A stretch of DNA of 64,000 nucleotides from Rhyzopertha dominica (Eukaryota; Arthropoda; Insecta; Coleoptera; Bostrichidae): positions 9,796,001 to 9,860,000 of the forward strand of contig QCXZ01000064.1 of the NCBI GenBank assembly GCA_025024175.1, written 5' to 3'. The translations under genes and the position numbers were made by a program. Positions 1 through 10,650 of this stretch are shown in pieces. Numbering within the stretch: the stretch's first letter is position 1; each line of letters opens with the position of its first letter. The notes beneath the pieces were generated by a model. It had not been told where the DNA came from, ran no database searches, and was given only the letters and a program-made list of their open reading frames with translations.

Positions 1-394
1 ATATGCATTTTCAAAGTTTTAAACTAAGTTTGTCATTGTAAAAAAACGCTAATGAGGGAAATGCGGAAATAAAGGTATGAAGAATTTTAAACAATGTCTT
101 AAATGTGGTATACATTTTAAATTCAATATTGCTTTAAAAATTCTTTTTAACCCACTGGCTGTATTACATTTTTTGTAACCTCAAGAGATATATAAATAAA
201 TTCCGTGAAAATATACACGATGTTCAATTAAAAAAAATAATTTCTACGTCATATCTCGCAAAATATTACTTTCGGAAAAACGGATTACGCCTTAATATAT
301 AACTAAGCTCAGGAAAAGAAGTCGAAAAAACCTAAGTTGTTTTTTTATGTCTTACCATTTAGCCTGTACCCTACAATACAAAAGGAAGCAGGTC

Positions 395-1245
395 ACTCTC
401 TATACAAACCACCAAGAGTTGGGTTTTCTGATTTCCTAGAGCATTTTGAGGATAATTTGGTTCGTGCTCTTTTGTTGTGTGACGATTGAGATTTCAATAT
501 TAAACTAGTGTTATTAAATATCTGTCAGCTCTTAAAGGTGAAGGCTTTTTTCGAATGATCGAAGCTACTAGAGTTTCTCGGAACACTATTTATTTAATTG
601 ACAACCTATAGTGGTTTCTGAGAGGTATCTTGCCAGTGGCTGTTTTGTCGAGCCTTTAATAATTATTACAATAAGCGCTTTGGTGGAAAACCCATGGATA
701 CCATCCTGTATTGCAATAATTTGGACGATAAAGTTCAGATTGAATTAATTTTGAGGGTTTTTGACTCTCATGCTCCTTTAAAAATTTTATGTCCAGGGAA
801 ATCCAATACCCCATGGCTTACTGGTTATTAGGTTAATGATAAAAATGGGAGATATAGCTCTCCAACGTTTTAAGCACAGCAATTACTGGAATTACTATAA
901 GCAGGNGNNAAACTTGCTACTACTGCCATTACAAATGAGAAATAAGCCTTTTTAAAAAATAAGTTATCCTGTGATGTTGGAGGAGCAATAACCGTAGATA
1001 TGTTTAGATTGTACTGCCTCACTATCACGCCTAAATCATTATACATATTATCAAATATATTTGGGTGAAGAAATTTTCTAATGCATGAAAATAAGCTCTA
1101 GTGGGACCTACTCCTTTTGGAGGTCATCCCAGAGGCACTATAAATCATGACACTCTCATTATTAATTTGAGGCATATTGGCTTCGATCATAATCAACTGC
1201 AGTGTCACTAATCTCAGGTTATTTAGAAGACAGATCAGTGTGTTT
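395..1245 (+). mobile_element. Jockey-like non-LTR retrotransposon remnant (endonuclease to reverse transcriptase)
   Basis: Translation on the plus strand gives a broken APE-type endonuclease of a jockey-group LINE. From about 399 it reads YKPPRVGFSDFLEHFE then LLLCDD; the usual GDFN motif follows with its Gly codon replaced by a stop (TGA) ahead of DFNI. Further on, in shifted frames, come NNYYNKRFGGKPMD (about 664-700) and DSHAPLKIL with PWLTGY (about 760-830), which match the endonuclease C-terminus and linker. At 1138-1235 the piece DTLIINLRHIGFDHNQL resembles the palm of the reverse transcriptase, so the start of that domain has been deleted. Stops and frameshifts are frequent, so the copy is dead. 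A cluster of N bases lies at 906-909. Confidence 0.7.
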
Positions 1246-1532
1246 GATTGGTAGAGGAAGTATGTATACTCGATTTCCATAGAAACAGTTGTACACAAGG
1301 GTCAATGACAAAAATTAATATGGCCTTCGTAAGAAAAACAAATTATAACGCTCATAACTTGGAAACAAATGAAAATCGGAGTTTTCTTTTAATAAGAAAT
1401 ATAATTAAAAAAATGTCGAGGTTTAAAAATAGTCGCCTTAGGTGTTATCGAGTTAGAGGAAAATTGAAACCAACAAATTTTGTTTTTTTTAATATTTCAA
1501 AATTGAATACACGTTTTACGAGTATTGCCTAA

Positions 1533-2755
1533 TTACTGGTAAATGTTTAATCCCTTCTTCTTCTGCAAGAGTTGGATACAAAGCAATGGCAATACTGCTA
1601 TAACTTGAAGGACGTGCATGTAGAAGCAATTAATTTAAACAAAACCACCATCACTCACTGTACATACGACAGTAGTGTTTCCCAACGCACATCCTGAAAG
1701 TCACACAAGTGTTGCAATTACTTTGTATCCAGTCCATGTAATATGTGGATACACCTTTCAACTTTTCACATTTGGATAAGTTTTGTGATTATGTTTAATC
1801 GACTGAATGTTTGGATGCTGGATTGCTTGCAGACGGTTAAGGTGTTCGCTCAAATAAACCAAGTTAAAGGCGTAGTAGAAAGAAAACTGTTCACTCATGA
1901 AGTGTGGTTGTGGGGATGAAAAGTGAACTAATTTCCCCAATGATTAAATAAAACTAAGAATGAGAGAAAAAATATATGAATTTCCAGCTTAAGAACTAAA
2001 AGTAACAAATGATTCCGTGCATTACATAAGAATTTCAGTACCTGCAATATCTACATCCTGACGTAAGCAGAAGCCTGAAGTAATCTAAGCTTGCAAACTT
2101 TACCCCTTAATTTTGCATTCCACGAAATGGAATTCACTTAATATTAATTATCAAAGGACGGGTCGGCGGAAGTCAGAATCCAAGCGGCGTTTCAAGGATT
2201 ACATAAAGGCTTAGACTACGCCAACGTTAAGCTTCTTTATCCTAACCTCTACCACTGCAGCTAGGTGTGTACCCGCAAGCCATAAACTGCTGTTACAGCG
2301 CATTTTAGATCGAAACATTCTTATACTGTGTAACTCTGAAGTTTTATCCAGATAAGATCGCTGAAAATGGCTTTCATTTACCTATAGGCAAAACCTCTAA
2401 GATGGTCCCGTAGTCGCTACCGAATAGAACATTTTGTATAACAAAGAGGGTCATACTACACTTGGTTGAAGGCCACTTTTATAATATAGGTTGAATTCGG
2501 CTAATCTATCATTAAGTTACGTGGATTTCAATCTGAAAAAGCTCCAGTGACAGATTAAAGAAAAAAACTGAAAAACAATCAAAAATGGAACTTCGCTATT
2601 ATGGCCATATTTTACTTCAAATCTAACAATGAATTCAAAAACATCTTAAGGCATATGCGTACTATTACTACTACTTTATTAAGAAATAGAAAATTTTAGC
2701 ATTTTCGTAAACGTCTTTAGAAAGATGTGTCTGAGGGTAAATATGTAAGTTTCGG
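1533..2755. other. Intergenic or intronic stretch, nothing recognised
   Basis: No ORF with family resemblance, RNA gene or clear repeat was seen. Short ORFs here look like chance in AT-rich DNA. Confidence 0.5.
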
Positions 2756-2760
2756 ATTAA

Positions 2761-2776
2761 TATACAGGGTGACCTA
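2761..2776. repeat. Possible Tc1/mariner-type terminal sequence
   Basis: The string TATACAGGGTGAC is the kind of end found on many insect IS630/Tc1/mariner elements (TA target followed by CAGGGTG). No partner end or transposase was found nearby, so this may be a solitary end or chance. Confidence 0.3.
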
Positions 2777-3319
2777 ATACTCTTAATAGATGTCCTTGAT
2801 TATAATTCGTATGAAAATTATAATCACCGAAATGTCATAAAAACAACTCACAAGAATTTTGCCCTATGAGCGGCACGCAGACATACCGATAACTGTTTAA
2901 GAAGAATGATTGCGCAAATCTAAGAAAGTAAGTTAAGCTTTTTTTCATACAAGTGGAGCAAACTCAAAAACTACTTTACCAGCGCATACTCTAATTTTAT
3001 TGTGTACTGATAGCAAATCAGGCACCGACGAAGAACATGATGAGAAGGACCAATCGTTGCAACAAGTTGCCAATCTTGAGACTTTGACAACAGTAATAGT
3101 AAATAGAAGACTGGGAACGAAAACAACTCATTTGTCAGTCAAAAAACAAATAGCTTTTTTTTTCGCCTAGTCGAGCCATAAAATAGAGGGATTTAGAAGC
3201 TGCTTTTCATTTTTTGCTTGTTATAATATTTCTGTAGCGAAGAAGAAAATGTTATCGAAGTAAAAACAGAAAAATAAACTCAAAATTTCACTCAACATTA
3301 GAGAAAACTGAACTCGCCA

Positions 3320-3930
3320 ACAAAAATACTTATTGCAACCAGCTTCTGCTCCTGAAGCAAGAGAGAAGGGAGAGGATGAACTTGAAATAAAGAATCGAGA
3401 ATTTTATTTGGAGCAGATGTTCTTAGAAGAAAGAAAATTGATATTAGTAGAAAGGAAATCAGATTTTGAGCGCAAAACCGAGCATGAGCTTCCTCAGCAC
3501 AGCTATAGTCCCAACGCAGACAACGCGGCACATATATGGCTTCCCTTATATTATACGACATGGCATAGATGTAATTTTATTATTATTATGCTTGAGAACT
3601 ACACTTTTTATAGAAATCGTCGCTGGGGACCTATGTCGGTTTTAAAACGCCCACAGCAAAGTGGGCTGCCGTTCAGGTTAGTTCCCCACAGAGACGAGTG
3701 GATAATGCCAAATTGTCACTAGATGGCATGGTGTTGTCCACATCCTAATTCTAGCATACACCTCGCCTACCTTAGTATATATAAGGGAAGCCATATCTGT
3801 GCCGTGTTGTCTGGCTTGGTACTATAGCTTTGCTGAGGAGGCTTAATAAGCCGAAACAGTTGTCCACAGATTGTTTTGATGCAGGCGACATAGCATANAT
3901 GTAATTTCATTATTATTATGCCATATTTTT
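3320..3930 (+). repeat. Hairpin-forming dispersed repeat with a charged ORF
   Basis: An ORF at 3333-3722 has a Glu/Lys/Arg-rich, probably coiled-coil stretch at residues 10-50 (for example FLEERKLILVERKSDFE). That part looks coding and may be the tail of a transposon protein; it then runs into repeat sequence. The block 3487-3546 (AGCTTCCTCAGC ... ATATGGCTTCCC) recurs as its reverse complement at 3789-3847, with few mismatches, giving a stem of about 59 bp. The phrase GACATRGCATAGATGTAATTT with ATTATTATTATGC occurs at 3557-3592 and again at 3886-3923 in direct orientation. The part 3590-3760 is shared with 8385-8566. Family not recognised. Confidence 0.6.
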
Positions 3931-3932
3931 GT

Positions 3933-5100
3933 TTGTGCAATCTCCATTTAAGGTTATANCGTTAAAATACAAATAAGGTACTGATACTTTTACATNCCAA
4001 AGTCGGATAACCCTATAGGAGAAAGGCATACAAAGGACGCCACTGACTTCAAAGTGCTTTACAAACTCTGTTTACTATACATGACTCTCAACAGTTTTCT
4101 GTACCAATACAAACTTGTAGTGAGCTTCTTATTGAGAATAGTAATCAACCCGAAAAGCTACAATCCAAGTGCAAGAAAGTTTACAGTAATTACTGCCAAA
4201 AATTGGTTAGCTGTTATTTCTCACAACGTTTCGGCCGTTTTCATTAAATGTCTTTAAAAAAAACAACCTCAACATTTCAGTATTATAAGCTAGTTGTCAG
4301 TTTCCTGTGCTTTTTACAAGCTTTTCAGATACACAGATTTCAAGTAGGCATTCATACCTTTCACTGAATACTAATCAAAACTAAAGGCAGTAGAACCCAA
4401 AACTTTTGTTCTTCACTTCACCGTTGTTCCCTTGACACTACATTACAATTAACATTATTGTTAATTTTATTTAGGCGCGATAAGTGTACATGTTTAATAT
4501 TTAAGAGCATCTTCATATCACTCGAAGTGGGCGTAATCATGGCATCAGTTTCAGTGGTTGCAGCTGTAAATCGTCACTGGTGACAATGTACACGCATTTC
4601 ATACGGCCCTGATTAACTTACGACGTGGTGGTCGTGCTAAAACCAAATGTCGGCGACTTTAAAGGGTTTATGGCACCGGAAGAGTTGAAACTGACCATTA
4701 TGCGGTTTATTGCTGGAAACAAGCACGCACGACATTCTTGCGTTCTACCTGCATCCCGGTGGTAAACACAGGTGAAAAAATCTGTACCAGGTGGATATAT
4801 TATAATAGAGTTATATAACGTCCGCATAAAGGAAGTGTACTGACAGAATGCAATTGTAGTGCGTGATTTGCAAAATTATGATAATAGCCCGCGAAGCTGG
4901 AGAAATGGTAAATCAGTGGACAATGAAACTACCGCTACAATGCGTAAATACAGCTCTATTCCGATACAATTTAAATAGAATATTAAATTTACCAACATAT
5001 AGGTAAAGTATATAAAATTGTATATAATAAAGCATTTCAAAAATTTTTACTTTACCGGGTCCATAATATATCTATTCAAATGAGAATGGTTCAAAACTAA
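3933..5100. other. Stretch without a recognised gene
   Basis: ORFs at 4054-4257 and 4618-4827 show no family resemblance. The piece 4600-4760 is a little richer in GC than its surroundings but matches nothing known to me. Confidence 0.4.
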
Positions 5101-5109
5101 TACGGTAGC

Positions 5110-5205
5110 AGACTAGTATATGTTATTGAACCACTATTACCAGGTTTGACCGGGAATCGAACCCGGGACCTTTTAATTAATAATCAAATGTGCAAACCTC
5201 TGCAT
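5110..5205 (-). repeat. tRNA-derived SINE copy, minus orientation
   Basis: On the minus strand this reads GCACATTTGATT, AATTAAAAGGTC, CCGGGTTCGATTCCCGG, then AATAACATATA. The GGTTCGATTCC block is a canonical RNA polymerase III B box, and the surrounding sequence matches the plus-strand copy at 5260-5375 and the one at 9889-9985. The 5' head with the A box is poorly preserved. It is not a functional tRNA gene. Confidence 0.65.
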
Positions 5206-5259
5206 ATGCGCCATATGGGGGTCAGCAGGGTTACATGTATATTTGCCGTTTTTACCTCG

Positions 5260-5375
5260 AATCTGAATAGGGCGTTGATGGTGCACTGCTTAGCACACTT
5301 GACTGGCAATCAAAGGGTTCCGGGTTCGATTCCTGGGTAAAGCTGACTATACTTTTTCAATAACATATATTGGAC
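5260..5375 (+). repeat. tRNA-derived SINE copy, plus orientation
   Basis: The unit begins GAATAGGGCGTTGATGGTGCAC (A-box-like TGGTGCACTG) and continues through TTGACTGGCAATCAA, a tRNA-like anticodon stem-loop with GGC in the anticodon position. It then has GGGTTCGATTCC (B box) and ends near CAATAACATATATTGG. The arrangement is that of a tRNA-derived SINE head with a short body. It faces the minus-strand copy at 5110-5205, so the two form an inverted pair. Confidence 0.75.
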
Positions 5376-5967
5376 GATAATTTTCTCTATACACACAGGC
5401 GATAAATAACTTTTGATTTCAACATAAGCAGGCCATGTGGTAACTTGTGAAGCATTAAATCGCAAAACGGTGAACTGAATAAATCATGCAGTGGTACAAG
5501 AAAAATTTGTTATTGATATCAAGGATGCAAGGGCATACAGTAGACATACAAAAATAGGCTGAGATCATAGGTTAATGCGACTAAAGGTGCATGTAAAAGC
5601 CAATCAAAAAGTAAAATGAGTTATAAAAATGTTGAATGTGATAAATATTTAGTAGCCATGAGACACGAGAAATTTACCAAGAAAAAGTGGATAGACTTAG
5701 GAAACAACAAGAAAACAACGGAACAAGTTTCAAAAAGCCTATCGGAAAACAAACAAGTTCAGAATAGAATATAAAGGAAGAGAAAGCCAAGAACAAGAAC
5801 ATTCATAGGAAGACAAAAACGGCTTAGAACAATTAACTGGTCCTTAAGCGGAATATAATTTAATTAAAATAGTTTCAACATCAAAGTGAGTTTAGTTGTT
5901 TATTTATATCAGAGAGCGGATACCGACCAACACATGCAGACAGTACGATATCGTACAAACTATATAT

Positions 5968-6182
5968 CAGTAAAAAAAGAAGCTCAAAAGTGGCAGGCGT
6001 CATCTAACGGATCCATTGCAAAAATGTTTAACCACATAAGCGTTTTGCTGTTCTTTTATAACTGATGTGGGAATTATATCGGAATAACTTTACCTAATGA
6101 ACTCTTTTTAGCTGTTTTTGTTTCTGTTTTGTATTGGATCCGTCAGATGACGCCTGACACTTCTACGCCTTTTTTCTTACTG
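5968..6182. repeat. 215-bp MITE with long terminal inverted repeats
   Basis: The two ends are inverted copies: 5968-6023 reads CAGTAAAAAAAGAAGC then GGCAGGCGTCATCTAACG and GATCCATTGCAAAA. The reverse complement of 6128-6182 reads CAGTAAGAAAAAAGGCG then GTCAGGCGTCATCTGACG and GATCCAATACAAAA. Arms of about 55 bp enclose roughly 105 bp with no coding capacity. Ends in CAGT suggest a Tc1/mariner-type non-autonomous element. A clean TA target duplication is not visible (AT on the left, AA on the right). Confidence 0.75.
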
Positions 6183-6189
6183 AACTAGT

Positions 6190-7195
6190 TTGAACATGTT
6201 CACCATTTTGTTTGAACCTGGGGTGGGCGTCATGTGCCTACCTCCTTAATAAATAATTAAAAATATTTAAATCATTTAATCTCACCTTTAATATGTTTAT
6301 AGCGTTCTATGCACGGCCAAAAGTGATCTACACATTTTACCGTTAAAGAAGTAACACTGGACTTTGGGTAGCTTTTTTCAAACTATTTTTAAGAAGAGCC
6401 CACTTCGAAAATAAATTGAAGGTTTGAAGATTCGTGCAAGAGGAAAGAGATGAGATACTTCTGCGAGGGATTAAAAAATAGCGGTTATGAATATATTTTC
6501 GGTTTTCTAGAGACTAGGAAGACAATTTAATTGAGAACGAGAGCAAGGCAATAGAAAGGCCGTGGAAGGAGTATTTTGAAGATGTCTAAACGCAGACAAC
6601 ATTGAGGAAGACAATAACGAAAATTAATAAAAATATAAGAGTATCAAACAATCCTAAACCAATATAAGATGAAGTCCGGAAAACATGTCAGCTAAAGAAC
6701 AATAAACGTGATGGTTTAAAGTATATCTTAGAAAGATTCAGCTTAAGAAAATGATGTGGCACACAAAAGCATATGTAAATCACATGACCAACTCAATAAA
6801 TTCAGTCACTGGAATTGTTGTGATTACGTGTTCCGAGAAACGACCTGATTATGGTCGAAACCAAACTACCTAAATGAATAAGTAATGTTTAATTGCACAA
6901 GCAACATAGTCGCGTTTGTTTTAATTATGCATTCTAACAGTTATAAAGTCGAACTAAAGTGTTAGGAATTTACAATTGGTTCGTTGAATTTATGCATGAA
7001 GCAAAATTGTGTATTCGTTTACTTTTGCCATTAGTAAACTGTTACTGTTTTAAGTTCATCCAAACTGATTTAATTTTATGAGGTGAAACGCAACAAGTTT
7101 ACTGTGCTAGGCTGGTACAGAGTCGTTCGAACCAGTATAATCATTATAAAATAACTTCTCATTCGAAGTATTCGCGTAACAGTTCCCTTAACGTG
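6190..7195. other. Stretch without a recognised gene
   Basis: No homologous coding piece, RNA gene or repeat pair was recognised. Confidence 0.4.
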
Positions 7196-7204
7196 GTTTA
7201 GTTT

Positions 7205-7870
7205 ACAATGGCATATGATATGTATTTGGCCTGGCATATAAAACGCAGGGGCACAGGGGCGTTATCTTACCCGTAGGGCACACTTTTGGTAAGTTTTCTG
7301 GAATGATTCCATTGTTTCATTTGTTCTTTAGTCTCTGGGTCATAGTGATGAATCCATGTTTCGTTTATAGTGACAATGCGATCCAACAATCTTGAGGAAT
7401 CTTTAAAACGACTGCGGCACATTTCTTTCAACATTGTCGTTCTGATCAGCGTTCAAGAATTTCGGATTGCATTTGGCCGCCTTTCTCATTTCCTAATCGT
7501 GTTAAACAATATGAAACACGTGATCGAAGTTAATGTGCAATGTTTCTGCTATTTGTGTGAGCCACATTGGCCGGATCTTGTAAAATCATATCATGGATTT
7601 GATCAATATTCTTCGAAGTGGTTAAACAAATTGGTCTTCCAGAGCGGTGCTCGTCTTTGATACTTGAATTTCCTCTTTATGTCACAATTGAACTTCTCGG
7701 TACCAAACTTTGAAAGCTTCCTTATAAAACATTCTTGTGGTTACCATAGTAACCAATTTAAACTTTGTTTATTTAAAAGTGTACGGGCTAACCATAAATC
7801 ATCTTTATGCCCTCGTATAAATATCAATATTTTTGAACCAACGGCAACGTTGAGTTAAAACGGGTTTCTA
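7205..7870 (-). mobile_element. Mariner-like transposase remnant
   Basis: Read on the minus strand in several frames, this gives a scrambled mariner transposase. Pieces are RKFKYQRRAPLW, DMILQDPANVAHTNSR (helix-turn-helix region), LGNEKGGQ, and the catalytic region INETWIHHYDPETKEQ (about 7322-7378), followed by MKQWNHSRKLTK and a GKI-like motif. In active mariners the segment reads DETW with Asp as a catalytic residue; here the codon is AAC, so Asp has become Asn. Multiple frameshifts and stops show a long-dead copy. The downstream D34D part is not recognisable. Confidence 0.75.
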
Positions 7871-8061
7871 AAGGTTTTGAACAGAGAGAACTTGGNGGTG
7901 TAGTGTCCATTTCGATAAATAGTATCCCTTCTAGAAGCTTTTAAACAATGATCTTAGCCATACTGAACTAATCGTTTCCTAATCTGTATGAATCACAGAT
8001 ACATTTATCGTATTTTGTTACACTGTAGCACTGTTGAACACTTTGATATTTAAAAAATGTA

Positions 8062-8345
8062 TGTCTATGCTGTGCTGTTTGCACTGCAACCAACTACAGA
8101 TAGATCTATTTAGCTGTTATTACAGAGCATCAGTGTAGTTTAGGTCTAATACAGACAGCATGACATATAACTTGTTTTGCCTATATACCAATGGCTTGGT
8201 ATGATGCTAGTAGAAAAATAAATGACTATGCCATCTGTCAGCAATGAAGTTACGCGGGGGCAAAGCCACCTAGCAGGTTGAAGGAAATAGTACCCTTAAA
8301 GGTGACTTTGTCATCGTGTCAATTCATTGCTGACAGATAGCACTG
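8062..8345 (-). repeat. Dispersed repeat copy shared with 26886-27147
   Basis: The plus-strand run TGTCTATGCTGTGCTG ... CAACCAACTACAGATAGAT ... GTTTAGGTCTA ... TATATACCAATGGCTTGGT ... GCCATCTGTCAGCAAT is the diverged reverse complement of 26886-27147. Read on the minus strand it contains a TATA-like TATATAGGC and an AATAGATCT stretch where the other copy has AAATAAATCT, and it ends ...CATAGACA. The layout (TGT...ACA ends, TATA box, polyA signal) would suit a solo LTR. Inside, CCATCTGTCAGCAATGA (8226) is mirrored by TCATTGCTGACAGATAG (about 8324), making a further hairpin. Confidence 0.55.
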
Positions 8346-8384
8346 TCATCTAAGTACTAAGACAATAAGTTAGACGTCTATGCC

Positions 8385-8566
8385 ATGTCGCTTGAGAACT
8401 GCACTCTTTGCAAAAATCGTCGTTGGGACCTCTGTCTGTTCCTAAACGCCCACAGCGAAATGGGCTACAGTTCAGATTAGTATTAGTACCTTACAGAGAC
8501 GAGTGGATAATACAATAAAATTGTCACTAGATGGCATGATGTTATCCATATTCTAATTCTCGCAAA
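8385..8566 (+). repeat. Dispersed repeat copy shared with 3590-3760
   Basis: CTTGAGAACTGCACTCTTTG ... CGCCCACAGCGAAATGGGC ... ACAGAGACGAGTGGATAAT ... TTGTCACTAGATGGCATG parallels 3590-3760 along its length with scattered substitutions and small indels. Family unknown; it directly follows the repeat at 8062-8345, so the two could be parts of one larger element. Confidence 0.65.
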
Positions 8567-8959
8567 GAAGGATATGTTTTGGAATCAAAATGGCTACCGC
8601 TTGTGTCATTTTACATGCATATTTTGCATCTGATCCTGATTGCGTGACAGCAAGGAGACTGTCAATATGACTTTGGCTATCATTATTTGATAATTGCGTT
8701 TCTAATTTTGTCGCCTAACGTGGAGACTTACATCAGTGGCAGTGAGAGCCAAGCATATTTAAAGCTATTATTACATTGTCATCTAGGTGTAAAAAGGAAG
8801 GAATCTTGAAGATAACAAAAATAACTTACTAAAAGTATTATTTTATAGAGAAATAATTTTGAGTTACCTGAATTGGCAAGGAGAAAAATTTTGAAGCAGT
8901 AAGTTCAGCTAAAATGCTAATACCGATTAAAAAAAAATCTACTCAAATGATTCTACAGA

Positions 8960-9200
8960 GCGTGGGTTGAATTTAACTGCAATGGGGTGGCCTGAATTCC
9001 ACCAATACAATGAATGAGTTAAATTCTACTATCGATGCATAAGTGGGTGGATTAAATTCTGCCGTAGCCTCAGTTGGAGTAAACGTATTCTCATAAAAAG
9101 GTAAGGGTGGATTAAATTCTGTTAAATAACCGTCCAGTGCGGTTAGCTGTGTGCAAATATGTGTGAAATGGTCACAAAACGTGTCTCNTTTATAGGCCAT
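8960..9200 (-). repeat. Short ORF with EFNPP repeats
   Basis: The minus-strand ORF 8973-9200 (75 aa) contains imperfect EFNPP repeats (TEFNPPLP, AEFNPPTY, VEFNSF, VEFRPPH). At DNA level the motif GGGTGGATTAAATTCTG occurs at 9044-9060 and 9106-9122, with weaker copies near 8965 and 8984. It is probably a degenerate minisatellite rather than a gene; one N lies at 9188. Confidence 0.35.
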
Positions 9201-9320
9201 AATTAAATTACACTTAATTTGCTGAATTATTAAAAACAGTGCGCAAGTTTGACTTTTAGTTACACTTTAAAGTAGAAGTTTCTTAGGTTCTCTATACATG
9301 TAATATGTAACACACATTTG

Positions 9321-9490
9321 TACCCTACTTACGACCTGAGCATCAATGTCTGTCAGAGGGCATAATTATTATCTGCTGATGATGTAAACTTTGCGCACTG
9401 TGCCTATAGTTAATCAACCTGGCTGTGATAGGTAAATTGCAACTGGGCATGAATAATATCGCTAATTAGCGTGTATCCATTAAACTTCGT
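9321..9490. promoter_or_regulatory. Candidate conserved noncoding element with homeodomain palindrome
   Basis: This non-repeat block inside the otp gene region is richer in GC than its surroundings. It holds the perfect 12-bp palindrome CGCTAATTAGCG at 9460-9471, a TAAT/ATTA homeodomain site on both strands, preceded by CATGAATAATAT. No ORF explains it. An enhancer role is inference from motif content and position only. Confidence 0.3.
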
Positions 9491-9888
9491 CTTAATATTA
9501 GTGAGTGCAAAGTGGTTACTTATACAGGTCCTGTTCACCGTATCATATCGGTGATTGATACTATACTGCTGGTAAGGCGAAAATCATGGAAGATCTGGAA
9601 GTTATGTTTCTCTCATGATTATCAATTTTTAGCATGTACTAAGAACACTAACATTAATTAGTCATTTTTGGCATTTGTTAAGGCTAAGTTTGATTGCGCA
9701 GATCAGATTAAATTTAATATGTTAAATTATTATGATAGTTTAAAGAAAATACTCCTTTTATTAATAACACCATTTATATCATATTATAACTACGCCAACT
9801 ACTAAAGATAATTAAAGCATAATACAAATAGCAAATATCTGGTGTACTATTTCGGAAATTTAAGTTATTTGTACAGTCATAGCCACTT

Positions 9889-9985
9889 TGATCTAGAATT
9901 TGAATAGGGTTTTGGTAGTGCAGTGATAGCACATTTGACTGGTAACTAAAACGTCTCGGGTTCGATTCCCTGTTAATAAAGCTGC
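9889..9985 (+). repeat. tRNA-derived SINE copy
   Basis: GAATAGGGTTTTGGTAGTGCAGTGATAGCACATTTGACTGGTAACTAAAA, then CGGGTTCGATTCCCTG and TAATAAAGCTG, parallels the copy at 5260-5375. A box (GGTAGTGCAGTG) and B box (GGTTCGATTCC) are both clear, and the anticodon-like loop reads GGT. It looks tRNA-like at the head but lacks a proper acceptor stem, so it is a SINE rather than a tRNA gene. Confidence 0.7.
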
Positions 9986-10357
9986 TAACCTAATTAAATC
10001 TTATAATCATTAGTAATCATGCAGGTAATAAATAACTTTCGTATTAACCCTTAACTTTACCCTAATCTTAAAGATACATTTTCGGGGCGAGCAGATTAAT
10101 GGCGCAGTTTCGGCGCATTCAAAACCAGGATAATTTTTAACCTTGTAAAATATTGGCTTTAAGATAATTTGACGCTGATGAAAACTGTGCTAGTTATTAC
10201 AAGCTTTAAGGGAGGTACTTTTTTAGAAAGGGTAAACATAAAATTATTATGTAGAGTATCTTACTTTATACGCTTGTAGAACCGAAATTCCGTAAAAAAA
10301 GTCATTTCCTCAGCTTCAATATAGGTATAATACATATAATAATAAGTCAAGGCTTAC

Positions 10358-10650
10358 CTGAACTCTCGACTCTGTCAGTCCTATACGCATTGCGATTTCT
10401 TCTCTCATGAATATATCCGGATAGTGCGTTTTCGAAAAGCACCTCTCCAATTCGTTTAGCTGTGCTGGTGTAAACCTGGTCCTGTGTCGTTTCTGCTTAG
10501 CAGGTTTGTCGCCATCGCTGGAACCACTACCGATGGAGTTACTCATGGGAGGCAGGTTGCCGTCGCATATGCCTCCCAGACGAGGTTGCTCCAGCACCTT
10601 CAGCTCTCCTTGGTGGCGTTTCAGGTCTTCTCCGCACATTTCCTTTATGC
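10358..10650 (-). CDS. otp: Orthopedia homeobox exon (homeodomain residues 1-46)
   Basis: Internal exon of the homeodomain transcription factor Orthopedia, a nuclear DNA-binding regulator of neuroendocrine and neural cell fate in animals. The encoded part starts [18 protein letters not shown], then a Ser/Gly linker, then the homeodomain from [19 protein letters not shown] through [18 protein letters not shown] to LTESRVQ. The [19 protein letters not shown] start and the [12 protein letters not shown] stretch identify Otp among paired-class homeodomains. The acceptor (TTTTTTGACAG) at 10651-10652 leaves a phase-1 start; the donor CAG|GTAAGC at 10357-10356 falls after Gln46 in phase 0, the usual 46/47 split in paired-class genes. 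The ORF continues through the donor but loses homology at once. Recognition helix residues 47-60 are on a later exon not found in this window. Confidence 0.93.

Noticed and set aside
3333..3722. 129-residue ORF as a host gene
   Set aside because: Its second half is dispersed repeat DNA and contains a hairpin arm; at most the N-terminal charged part is relic coding sequence.
5110..5375. True tRNA genes
   Set aside because: B boxes and anticodon-like loops are good, but acceptor stems do not pair and three diverged copies share non-tRNA tails, so SINEs.
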